64,000 nt of DNA from Sulfitobacter mediterraneus. Its GTDB lineage: Bacteria > Pseudomonadota > Alphaproteobacteria > Rhodobacterales > Rhodobacteraceae. The stretch is taken from NCBI RefSeq assembly GCF_003054325.1, contig NZ_QBKU01000011.1, forward strand, positions 100,841 to 164,840, in the 5' to 3' direction. The position numbers and the translations under genes were made by a program. Below are positions 57,607-64,000 of the stretch, one piece after another (position 1 is the stretch's first letter; the number at the start of each line of letters is the position of its first letter). The notes beneath the pieces were generated by a model. The model had not been told where the DNA came from and searched no databases. It was given only the letters and a program-made list of their open reading frames with translations.

Positions 57607-58674
57607 TTATTCCATTTCCTGTGCGGTCAATGCGCGGTGAATTTCGCGGCGGACCAATTTGCGGACATTGCGGGTGATCCGTTCACCCAATGCGCCCTGT
57701 AGTTCAGACCGGACAATCTCAGAGACCAAATCGCGCAGCGCCTCTTCGTCGATGACCTGATCATCCTGTTCGTATTCAAAATCACCCTCATCCGCCGCGC
57801 TGGACACGTTCGCCATTGGTGGCGGGGTCAGCATTACGTCTGCTTCAGGTGCGGATTCTTCCAGTATTTCAGTGGCATCCGCCGCGTGATGGCGCGTTGA
57901 GGCAAAAATACCGGGTGAGGTATCTTCGTCTTCATCCTCGTCGGTGCTGTCTTCCATCACGGCAAGGGCATCGCTTTCGGCGTCCTGCGATGCCTCTTCC
58001 TGCTGGGCGGGCTCTGGCTGGTCGTTGGCCTCGTCCTCCCAGGACATCGCAGGCGCATCTGTGCCGGAATATTCATCCTCGCCCGGTGCGTCAGGCTCCC
58101 AAGTGTCGGAAATATTGCCAATCGCCGTTTCCAGCGCTTCGATCTTGGCGGTCAAGGAGGCGGTGCCGACAGGGGCGTCTTCCCCGTCCTGGGCTTCCTC
58201 GTCCTCGGGGGCGCGGCGCAGCCAGGATTGTTCATCCTCTGCACCATCAGCATCCTCATCATCAGCAAAGCCGTAAGGATCATCCGAATAGTCCTGATCC
58301 GGTGCGGTCTGCTCTTCGCTTGAGGCTTCATCTTCGAACAATTTGTGCAGGTCCGCTTCGACCGTCTCGCCGCCATTGCCTGCATCAGAGACTTCTACTT
58401 CTGCATGGGCTGGCTCAGCTGCGGCGGTCATCTGTTGGACGTCCCGGGCAAAATCATCCGCCGATTGCGGCGCATCAGGAGTGTCTGCGCCTTCTTCTGC
58501 TGCCGGTGCATCCGCCACCCGCAAGGCGGGGGTCAACACCAGGCGATCACTGGGTGCAGCGGCCTGCGGCTCAGGTTCTTTGAAGGCCTGCATCGGGCGC
58601 TTGTCTTCTGAGACCAGACGCCGGATCGAAGACAAAACATCTTCTACCTCGGCATTTGTGACGGGGTCGGACAT
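57607..58674 (-). CDS. PopZ-like polar organising protein candidate
   Basis: 355 residues, very acidic. The N-terminus has E-V-E-D-V-L-S-S-I-R-R-L-V-S-E-D at residues 9-24, much like the PopZ/DUF2497 start; the last 48 residues (L-R-D-L-V-S-E-I-V-R-S-E-L and V-R-K-L-V-R-R-E-I) resemble the PopZ oligomerisation helices. Between lies a 270-residue Asp/Glu/Pro/Ala-rich disordered linker, about twice as long as in Caulobacter PopZ. It follows tolC and pcm, the same neighbours PopZ often has in other alphaproteobacteria. PopZ anchors the chromosome origin at the pole. Convergent with cobQ. Confidence 0.65.
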   Translation of the reverse strand: MSDPVTNAEVEDVLSSIRRLVSEDKRPMQAFKEPEPQAAAPSDRLVLTPALRVADAPAAEEGADTPDAPQSADDFARDVQQMTAAAEPAHAEVEVSDAGNGGETVEADLHKLFEDEASSEEQTAPDQDYSDDPYGFADDEDADGAEDEQSWLRRAPEDEEAQDGEDAPVGTASLTAKIEALETAIGNISDTWEPDAPGEDEYSGTDAPAMSWEDEANDQPEPAQQEEASQDAESDALAVMEDSTDEDEDEDTSPGIFASTRHHAADATEILEESAPEADVMLTPPPMANVSSAADEGDFEYEQDDQVIDEEALRDLVSEIVRSELQGALGERITRNVRKLVRREIHRALTAQEME

Positions 58675-58747
58675 ATCATTACCACTCTTTCCTCGCTCGC
58701 CAGTTTAACGCGAACACCGGATTCTCACAATGGTTGGTTACAATTGG

Positions 58748-60172
58748 TCAGTTTTTAAGGATACCTTTGAGCGCCTTATCCAACTGTTTGCCCTGTTTGG
58801 AGCGTTTGGCAGGGCTGTCTTTGACCAAGTTATAATAGGCCGCAGGATCATATGTCTGCACCGGAAGCTTGAGGTCTTTGACCGTCAAACGCCCCGTCGC
58901 AGACAACAATGTATAGGCCGCAACATAAAGGTTGGCACGGGCCGAAACCTGCAGGGACTGCGCGTCCAGCAAAGATTGTTCCGCATCCAGAACATCCAGC
59001 GTCGTCCGTGCGCCCAAGGCTGCCTCTTCGCGGATGCCGCGGAAGGCGATGCTGGCGGCGCGGATCTGGCGTTCGGATGCCGACAATTGTGCGCGGGCCG
59101 AGGCAAGGTTGGCATAGGCATTGCCAACGGATTGCTGCACGTCATGACGCACGGTGTGCAGGTTGGCCCGCTGCGCGTCACTCCGCGCTTGGTTCTGGCG
59201 TACGCCTGCGGACAAGCGGCCCCCTTGATAAATCGTTTGTCCCAGTTCAATGCCGACGGACCCACTGTGGTTGAAGTCGCTTGAACTGAGGTTTTCTGTC
59301 AGGCCGAACCGGCCGTTCACAGTGACCTGAGGCGACATATCGGATTCAGCTGCACGGGTAAGCAGATCTGCGGCGGCCACCTGATGCTGCGCCGACAAAA
59401 GCAGCGGATGCACACGCACAGCCAAGGCTTTGGCTGCATCAACGCTTTGTCCGATGGCAGGCAATGGCGGTGCTGCGCGCAACTGGCCGGGTTTGCGGCC
59501 GACCGCGTTGCGATATTCCTCAATCGCCCGAAGCCGATCCCCCTGCGCGCCCGCCAAACCGCTGCGGGCCTGCGCCAACTGGGCCTCGGCAAGCGCCACA
59601 TCGGTGCGCGTCACTTCGCCCACTTCAAACCGGTCGCGGGCGGCCCGCAATTCCTGGGTCAAAAGGCGAACGTTGTTGGTGCGAAGGGCCACAAATTCAG
59701 AGGCTTCCAGCACGCCCATATAGGCTGAAATGGCCCGCAACAGTACCTGCTGTTCCACGTTCACCAGCGCATCGCGGGTCGCCAGAACCGTTTCTTTTGT
59801 CGCCTCAACCCGGAATTTCCGGGCACCGGCGTCATAGATCAGCATCTCTGCCACAAGACTCAATGACGCGGTCAGGTCATCATTTGCAACCGCGACCCCG
59901 GTCGCCGCCGTCCGCACCCGTCCAAAGCTTTGGGTCGCCGCTGCGGTCCAGCGCACAACCGGTTTCAGCGCCGATCCGGCAATCGCCACATCTTCGTCAG
60001 CGGCGCGCAGCAAAGCGCGGTTTTGTTCCAGCAAGCCCGAATGATTGTAGGCACCAACCAGCGCATCCGCGAGAGTTTCGGCAGACATGGCCTGGGGCAA
60101 AGACAGGCCAGCGGCAACCGCCAGCACTCCGCCCAGCAACCGCGATTTAAACGATGTTCTTGCAGACCGCAT
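58748..60172 (-). CDS. tolC: TolC-family outer-membrane efflux protein
   Basis: 474 residues with a signal peptide ending A-M-S-A near residue 31. Two internal repeats of long alpha-helical segments (for example A-R-D-R-F-E-V-G-E-V-T-R-T-D-V-A near 190 and A-A-L-G-A-R-T-T-L-D-V-L-D-A near 395) form the periplasmic tunnel. The protein is the outer exit duct for tripartite exporters and type I secretion. The gene lies 54 bp after pcm and 73 bp before the PopZ-like gene. Confidence 0.92.
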   Translation of the reverse strand: MRSARTSFKSRLLGGVLAVAAGLSLPQAMSAETLADALVGAYNHSGLLEQNRALLRAADEDVAIAGSALKPVVRWTAAATQSFGRVRTAATGVAVANDDLTASLSLVAEMLIYDAGARKFRVEATKETVLATRDALVNVEQQVLLRAISAYMGVLEASEFVALRTNNVRLLTQELRAARDRFEVGEVTRTDVALAEAQLAQARSGLAGAQGDRLRAIEEYRNAVGRKPGQLRAAPPLPAIGQSVDAAKALAVRVHPLLLSAQHQVAAADLLTRAAESDMSPQVTVNGRFGLTENLSSSDFNHSGSVGIELGQTIYQGGRLSAGVRQNQARSDAQRANLHTVRHDVQQSVGNAYANLASARAQLSASERQIRAASIAFRGIREEAALGARTTLDVLDAEQSLLDAQSLQVSARANLYVAAYTLLSATGRLTVKDLKLPVQTYDPAAYYNLVKDSPAKRSKQGKQLDKALKGILKN

Positions 60173-60226
60173 CTCGAACGCCTCTCACCAATTCAATACA
60201 AATGACATCGCAAAGATGTCCGCACG

Positions 60227-60880
60227 TCAAAGCTGAAATTCAGCCGCTTTTTCAAAACCCGGCAACACTGGTGCCGCTGCGTTGAAGGCCATCCGCCAGC
60301 TCACCTGATCACCGCGCTTGTAACCAATCCGAACCTCGCCCAGCTGCCCCTCCATAAAGAGACAGGCAATTCGGCCACCGTCCTTGAGTTGCCCCAAAAT
60401 CGCATCCGGCAAAGCCGCAACGCCGCCTTCAACCACGATCACATCATATGGCCCATGCTGCGCCACACCTTCGGCAATGGGGCCGGTGTGCATAATCACA
60501 TTGTCCGCCCCAGCCGCGGTCAAAGCTTCTTGCGCTTCGGCGGCCATGGCTTCGTCCTCTTCGACGGCAACAACCGCCTCCGCCATATGGGCGATCACGG
60601 CGGCAGAATATCCCATGCCGCACCCCAGATCGAGCACCATTTCGGTGTTCACAATCGCCAACGCATCCAGCATTTTGGCCAAAGTGCGCGGCTCCAGCAA
60701 GACACGCCCCTGCCCCAAATCGAGGTTTTCGCCGAGATAGGCCGCCTCGCGCCGGGCCGCTGGCACAAAGTCCTCGCGCGGCACCGTTAGCATGGCGTCA
60801 ATGATTGGAAATTTGGTCACATCAGACGGACGGACCTGTGTATCGACCATCATTGTGCGGCGGGCAGTGAAATCACTCAT
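60227..60880 (-). CDS. pcm: protein-L-isoaspartate O-methyltransferase-family protein
   Basis: 217 residues. The SAM-binding motif V-L-D-L-G-C-G-M-G-Y-S-A is near residue 82, and V-A-V-E-E-D near 105 and V-I-V-E-G-G-V-A near 150 follow as in the PCMT family. The repair enzyme methylates isoaspartyl residues in aged proteins, but in the pcm-tolC pair found across alphaproteobacteria its role is not settled. Confidence 0.88.
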   Translation of the reverse strand: MSDFTARRTMMVDTQVRPSDVTKFPIIDAMLTVPREDFVPAARREAAYLGENLDLGQGRVLLEPRTLAKMLDALAIVNTEMVLDLGCGMGYSAAVIAHMAEAVVAVEEDEAMAAEAQEALTAAGADNVIMHTGPIAEGVAQHGPYDVIVVEGGVAALPDAILGQLKDGGRIACLFMEGQLGEVRIGYKRGDQVSWRMAFNAAAPVLPGFEKAAEFQL

Positions 60881-61021
60881 CAGCTAAACTCATACGTTCA
60901 GATTCTTCTGAAACAGATGTGCCACATCGCGGGGCTATCAGCAACGGCTAGCATGCACTTTCCCGCAAGTCGCATCTTGCAGCCGCCGAAATGATCCGTT
61001 AGCAGTGCCGATACCACAGGC

Positions 61022-61095
61022 GGCGAGTTGGCGGAGTGGTTACGCAGCGGATTGCAAATCCGTGTACACCGGTTCGATTCCGGTACTCGCCTCCA
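61022..61095 (+). tRNA. tRNA-Cys (anticodon GCA)
   Basis: 74 nt with encoded CCA. Acceptor stem GGCGAGT / ACTCGCC, discriminator T, anticodon stem-loop CGGAT-TGCAA-ATCCG with GCA. Its 3' end is the likely integration site of the element carrying the recombinase at 61484-62491. Confidence 0.96.
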
Positions 61096-61128
61096 TTTAA
61101 AATCAACCACTTAGATGATTTTTGCGAA

Positions 61129-61162
61129 ACTCGCTTATGCGAGTCTAAACAAATGTCTAAAC
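61129..61162. repeat. hairpin and 12-bp direct repeats beside tRNA-Cys
   Basis: A perfect hairpin ACTCGC-TTAT-GCGAGT (61129-61144) overlaps two copies of GTCTAAAC at 61143 and 61155, a 12-bp step. The direct repeats look like arm-type binding sites for the integrase or its helper next to the att site. The hairpin may also end the tRNA transcript. Confidence 0.5.
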
Positions 61163-61226
61163 ATTCTGTTTTTGTTCTGTTCTGTCTTGGGCTGTGACGC
61201 GCGGTACAGATATGTGCCGAAGAGCC

Positions 61227-61430
61227 TTAAGCCTTTGCGTCTCCGAACGCCCAAAGAAGGAAGATCGCTAAGAATGGTGTGATGAGCACGGACACCAGCA
61301 CCCTAATAACTTGGCTGCGGCCCCTGCGTTTCGCCATGCTTGCGGGCAGCAGGATGCAGAACCACAGCACAAGATAGACAACGAAGACGGTCAAAAGCAG
61401 GGTGAGTACTAAAGAAACGATGTCTTCCAT
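61227..61430 (-). CDS. small membrane protein of the integrated element
   Basis: 67 residues from the ATG at 61430, which has a strong GGGAGG site. Two hydrophobic helices (about residues 5-27 and 42-60) flank a basic loop K-R-R-G-R-S. It lies between the att region and the integrase gene. Function unknown. Confidence 0.6.
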   Translation of the reverse strand: MEDIVSLVLTLLLTVFVVYLVLWFCILLPASMAKRRGRSQVIRVLVSVLITPFLAIFLLWAFGDAKA

Positions 61431-61483
61431 TGGTCCTCCCAGAAACAACTAAACCGGCCACCTCTCTGATAGTTCGGTAGAAA

Positions 61484-62491
61484 TTAGTTGTTGCTGCGCT
61501 CTGTTCGCTTTTGCTGAGCTTGCTGAGCCCTGATCCGTTGGCGTACCTTCTTTGTGTAGTGAAGGACCATCGCTGGACTTTGGCCTGTCACCGCCGCGAC
61601 CAGATCATCGCTGCATCCAGCTTCAACCAACTCGCAGGCGGCGTTGTAGCGCCAACTATGGATATCGTAGGCCAACGCTCCGATCTGGTCCCTGACCTTC
61701 CGGACCGCAGCTGAGGCCCCACGGTAAGACCAACGGTTGGTCCCCCGCTCATTGGTGAGGATGAAGATCGAATGGCGGCTAGCAGCGTCAAGGGTCGCTT
61801 GAAGTTCAGGTAGGATCGGAACCCAGAGTTCCTTATCTGTTTTGTTCTGACGCACGAAAACAGCGCCGTCCTGAATGTCAGACCATCGCATTTCGAGAAC
61901 ATCACCAATTCTTTGGCCAGTACCTAAGCACAGCTCCATTACAAGACGTTCCCTGGTTCCATGCGCACAAACAACGCGATAGGCCAAAAGGAGTTCAAGC
62001 GGCCAAGGCTCACGTTCAGTCTTTTGGATTTTCAGTTCAGGAACCCCCTTGACCGGATTGGTCTCGCGCCACCCCAAGTCAACGCAATGTTCCATTAGTA
62101 TGCGCAGAACACGGACGGAGTAATTCGCGAAATAGGGTTTCTGTGCATTCGCGTCCCGAAGCCGGATGGCGTCTTTCCGTTTCATATTCGAGGGGTTCGC
62201 AGTCCCCATGATTTTTTCGAAAAAATCTAGATATTTATCGTAATCCAGCGCAGTTCGCGGCTTGAGGTTCTTGTAGCGAGGAGACTTACGATATTGGGAA
62301 ATTAGTGAGGAGAAGTTGCGTGAGGTGACCCGCTTTGGCGCTTCATTGCCAGACAAAATGTCCGAATACTCTTTCCAAAATTCTGGTGTGCCAAACTCTG
62401 TTACTAACTTCTGAGATGGCCAGCCGCGTCGCTGAAAATACAGCCCGTTCCTTTGTCTGTAGATATGTTTTGGTAACTCACGTTTTGCCAT
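61484..62491 (-). CDS. int: tyrosine recombinase (integrase)
   Basis: 335 residues. Core-binding domain at about residues 60-160, catalytic domain after it: Arg in G-T-G-Q-R-I-G-D near 193, Lys in N-K-T-D-K-E near 218, H-S-W-R near 279, and the nucleophile Tyr in L-H-Y-T-K-K near 316. The position that is usually a His in L-G-H is Gln (T-G-Q). Placed 389 bp from tRNA-Cys and pointing to it, as integrases of tRNA-linked islands do. It overlaps the small upstream gene by 14 bp. Confidence 0.9.
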   Translation of the reverse strand: MAKRELPKHIYRQRNGLYFQRRGWPSQKLVTEFGTPEFWKEYSDILSGNEAPKRVTSRNFSSLISQYRKSPRYKNLKPRTALDYDKYLDFFEKIMGTANPSNMKRKDAIRLRDANAQKPYFANYSVRVLRILMEHCVDLGWRETNPVKGVPELKIQKTEREPWPLELLLAYRVVCAHGTRERLVMELCLGTGQRIGDVLEMRWSDIQDGAVFVRQNKTDKELWVPILPELQATLDAASRHSIFILTNERGTNRWSYRGASAAVRKVRDQIGALAYDIHSWRYNAACELVEAGCSDDLVAAVTGQSPAMVLHYTKKVRQRIRAQQAQQKRTERSNN

Positions 62492-62651
62492 GGCGCATGT
62501 CTATCCCCGCATATTCATCGGCATCACTTTTCTTCGTTAGAAATATCTCAATTTTCCGACCATCTATAGCGACACAACTAACCAACTTCCCAGCATTCTC
62601 GAATGCGTTGAGGAGCCCTAGTGCCTTCTTTTCAATGTTCTTCGTCGACAT
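62478..62651 (-). CDS. small protein overlapping the integrase gene
   Basis: 57 residues from the ATG at 62651, with an AGGTAAG site 4-10 bases upstream; the ATG at 62675 would add 8 residues but has no such site. The sequence has K-A-L-G-L-L-N-A-F-E-N-A-G-K, V-A-I-D-G-R-K-I-E-I-F and ends I-D-M-R-H-G-K-T. I recall small genes ending R-H-G-K ahead of integrases in other alphaproteobacterial elements, so it may be an integration helper or excisionase. This is inference. Confidence 0.6.
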   Translation of the reverse strand: MSTKNIEKKALGLLNAFENAGKLVSCVAIDGRKIEIFLTKKSDADEYAGIDMRHGKT

Positions 62652-62805
62652 TTTCTTACCTAGAATAGTAGCCATATTTGGAACAGCTTTGCGCACTCTA
62701 TCGGGTGAATGGGCTAATTGAGACCATGCAAACTGTTCTGATACTTGGAGTCTAGACAGGGCGAAAATTCATCGCAACAAACGAAAACACTTTTCCGCTC
62801 AGGAG

Positions 62806-62834
62806 GAGAAATTGTGTCTCTAGGCGCATACAGG
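62806..62834 (+). repeat. imperfect direct repeat, copy 1
   Basis: Shares AATTGTGTC-x-CTAGG-x-G-x-ATAC-x-GG with copy 2 at 62969-62998, differing by four substitutions and a 1-bp gap. Confidence 0.6.
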
Positions 62835-62968
62835 GCTCTGCGGCATTTATAGCACTTTTACGTCTGCTTGAGGCGTTCCCTCGAAAAGAAACTTGACTTC
62901 AGGCGCTGGCCGCCGCTGGGCAACGGCAAATGTGGCCACGAAACCTTACGCGTTGAAGGTTGGAATTA

Positions 62969-62998
62969 GAGAGAATTGTGTCGCTAGGTGTATACTGG
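62969..62998 (+). repeat. imperfect direct repeat, copy 2
   Basis: Second copy of the repeat at 62806-62834; the copies are 163 bp apart. Confidence 0.6.
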
Positions 62999-63343
62999 AA
63001 CAAGGGGGGAAGGTGTTTTGGCGCCGCCCATCACCCTCTCCGATACTTATGTCTCCGAGGGCGATTGGCTAGTGTTCCGAACGTTAGCAAGGGTTTCTGG
63101 CTGCATTTGAGGCCGACTGCGCGTCCAAGAGGCCGATGAGCGTTCTGTAAGGCTCGATCTAGGTACCTGGCAGGCCCCACCCGATCTAACTGCCCCTCAG
63201 TTGATCTCCGCGAACAAAAAAATACCTTACAATCGTGCATTTGCCACAAAGACACGTTAGATGGGTAGCTCGAGGAGTTCTACTTTTAATATCCTGACAT
63301 GAGACTATGGGCGGAGAGCTGACCTTCGCTGCATACCAGTATT

Positions 63344-63646
63344 TTGACTAACCTGGGAACGAAAGCAGACCTTCGTAGTTTGATCATCCAAGACAGGGCG
63401 ACATCGACGGGAGGTTTGCGCTATGGATCTGAGCTTGGAAATTCAGATGAAGAGTGTGGGCCAGCTACTGGGTTTTATCCGAAAAGCAACTTTAACAGCT
63501 TAGAGCAAGTAGCGGCGCTAAGCGGTAAGGCCCCCCGCGACCTTGTCAAAGCTCTGCAATTTAGTGACAGTATGCCAAAAAGCATAGATATGAAGCCGCT
63601 GGTGACATGTAAGAGTGTTAGAGGACTCAAATGTAGCTGGATCTAA
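63344..63646 (+). CDS. hypothetical protein (doubtful)
   Basis: A 100-residue frame from a TTG, without a clear ribosome site. The part N-S-L-E-Q-V-A-A-L-S-G-K-A-P has the look of a protein helix, but the remainder is not recognisable. It could be the degraded 3' part of an older gene ahead of the ATPase gene. Not recognised. Confidence 0.25.
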   Translation: MTNLGTKADLRSLIIQDRATSTGGLRYGSELGNSDEECGPATGFYPKSNFNSLEQVAALSGKAPRDLVKALQFSDSMPKSIDMKPLVTCKSVRGLKCSWI

Positions 63647-63667
63647 AAACTACAGGAAACATCTGTC

Positions 63668-63905
63668 ATGTCATCACTACTATTCAAAGACGAAGCGAAC
63701 GATGAGTTGCCATTCGAAGAGAACTTCATCGAACAAGCCGAATATATTGGTCGCGACAGGTTTCTTCTGCTTGCAGCTGAGCATCCTCGCGAAGCCAGCA
63801 TAGTCAAGAAACTTGTTGGCGGTGGCGCGAAGCTTCTGATCGGTCCACGAGGGTGTGGTAAAAGCACTCTTATGCGCAAAGCCTATTACGGTGCTTTGGA
63901 CGGTA
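63668..63905 (+). pseudogene. P-loop ATPase gene cut by an insertion sequence
   Basis: Starts with an ATG behind an AGGAAA site. 79 residues of host sequence include Walker A, G-P-R-G-C-G-K-S-T, near residue 59. After base 63905 the frame enters the IS end and stops 12 codons later at 63943, so only the P-loop and its lead-in remain on this side. The rest, if kept, lies beyond the IS outside the window. Island-borne P-loop ATPases are often defence or mobility proteins, but the fragment is too short to name. Confidence 0.7.
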
Positions 63906-64000
63906 TGACCTGCTCCCCTGAAACGTCCGGTGTTTTGAGTTAGCCTGTTCTCCAACAAGGAGACAGACGATGAAGAGAAGCCGTTTCAGTGAAGAGCAAA
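63906..64000 (+). mobile_element. IS3-family element, left end (partial)
   Basis: Begins TGACCTGCTCCCC, which fits the terminal inverted repeat of IS3-family elements of the IS407 type, breaks the ATPase reading frame, and 64 bp later starts a transposase gene. The right end is outside the window. Confidence 0.8.
63970..64000 (+). CDS. IS3-family transposase OrfA (partial)
   Basis: Ten codons from the ATG at 63970 read M-K-R-S-R-F-S-E-E-Q, the usual start of the IS3-family OrfA helix-turn-helix protein. An AAGGAG site is 9-14 bases upstream. Continues past the window. Confidence 0.75.
   Translation, partial: MKRSRFSEEQ

Larger units (their letters stand above)
62697..63343. other. non-coding stretch with imperfect direct repeats
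   Basis: About 650 bp, lower in G+C than the chromosome, without a convincing gene. It holds two imperfect 29-30-bp direct repeats (62806-62834 and 62969-62998). The frame on the minus strand at 63031-63255 lacks a start site and resembles nothing I know. Confidence 0.5.

Noticed and set aside
60898..61110. 70-residue minus-strand frame over tRNA-Cys
   Set aside because: It reads through the tRNA gene in reverse and has no ribosome site.
63031..63255. 74-residue minus-strand frame in the island
   Set aside because: No ribosome site, Arg/Cys-rich composition, no recognisable motif.

Overview
The window is about 60% G+C and reads as chromosomal DNA of an alphaproteobacterium, most likely a denitrifying Rhodobacterales (Roseobacter-type) species. 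The signs are a clade-I Tat-exported NosZ in a nosRZDFYLX operon, a PutA with a divergent Lrp-type regulator, a small DUF6280-like protein, and the order pcm-tolC-popZ-like. This placement is inferred from gene content and protein character, not from a database search.

Layout. 1-9015: the end of a flavoprotein gene, then the complete nitrous-oxide reductase operon nosRZDFYLX on the minus strand, with a perfect FNR/NnrR-type box (TTGAT-N4-ATCAA) ahead of nosR. 9036-14709: a minus-strand operon for a branched-chain-amino-acid-type ABC importer of unknown substrate with an alpha/beta hydrolase, facing a PAS-LuxR regulator. 15501-18373: a GFA-family protein, an M20 amidohydrolase and an M24 peptidase-fold protein with a degenerate metal site. 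18379-24957: a two-component system divergent from a glucose-type ABC importer; the shared promoter region holds heptamer direct repeats with 10-bp phasing. 24989-29982: an ArsR repressor with a CC-x6-C cysteine cluster, divergent from an overlapping five-gene operon: DoeB-like deacylase, EutB-like PLP dehydratase, AqpS-like aquaporin, MalY/PatB-like PLP lyase, ArsH. Two identical-architecture inverted repeats (TTCGG-N6-CCGAA) lie in the shared promoter. This combination of arsenic-type genes and amino-acid enzymes, without any arsC, arsB or acr3, is the most unusual system in the window.

30063-40579: tRNA-Leu(UAA), a TPR protein, putR/putA, a rhomboid protease, a second GFA protein, an inositol-phosphatase-family enzyme, an MDR oxidoreductase, metR/metF and a thioesterase. 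40576-43930: a DUF2235 protein overlapping an orphan molybdenum-hydroxylase large subunit. 44297-57601: valS, a crotonase, a 54-residue Tat-signal peptide gene, two aminotransferases, a small membrane protein, an ABC exporter, a glycosyltransferase, ygfZ, efp, the DUF6280-like gene and cobQ. Two large palindromes built on the same GCCAAATGAAG/CTTCATTTGGC arms occur at about 38.1 and 44.1 kb. 57607-60880: pcm, tolC and a long acidic protein with PopZ-like ends.

61022-64000: tRNA-Cys(GCA) followed by a lower-G+C segment with a tyrosine recombinase, a small gene overlapping it, repeats, a poorly coding stretch, and a P-loop ATPase gene cut by an IS3-family element whose transposase runs off the window. 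This is the start of an integrated element or genomic island.
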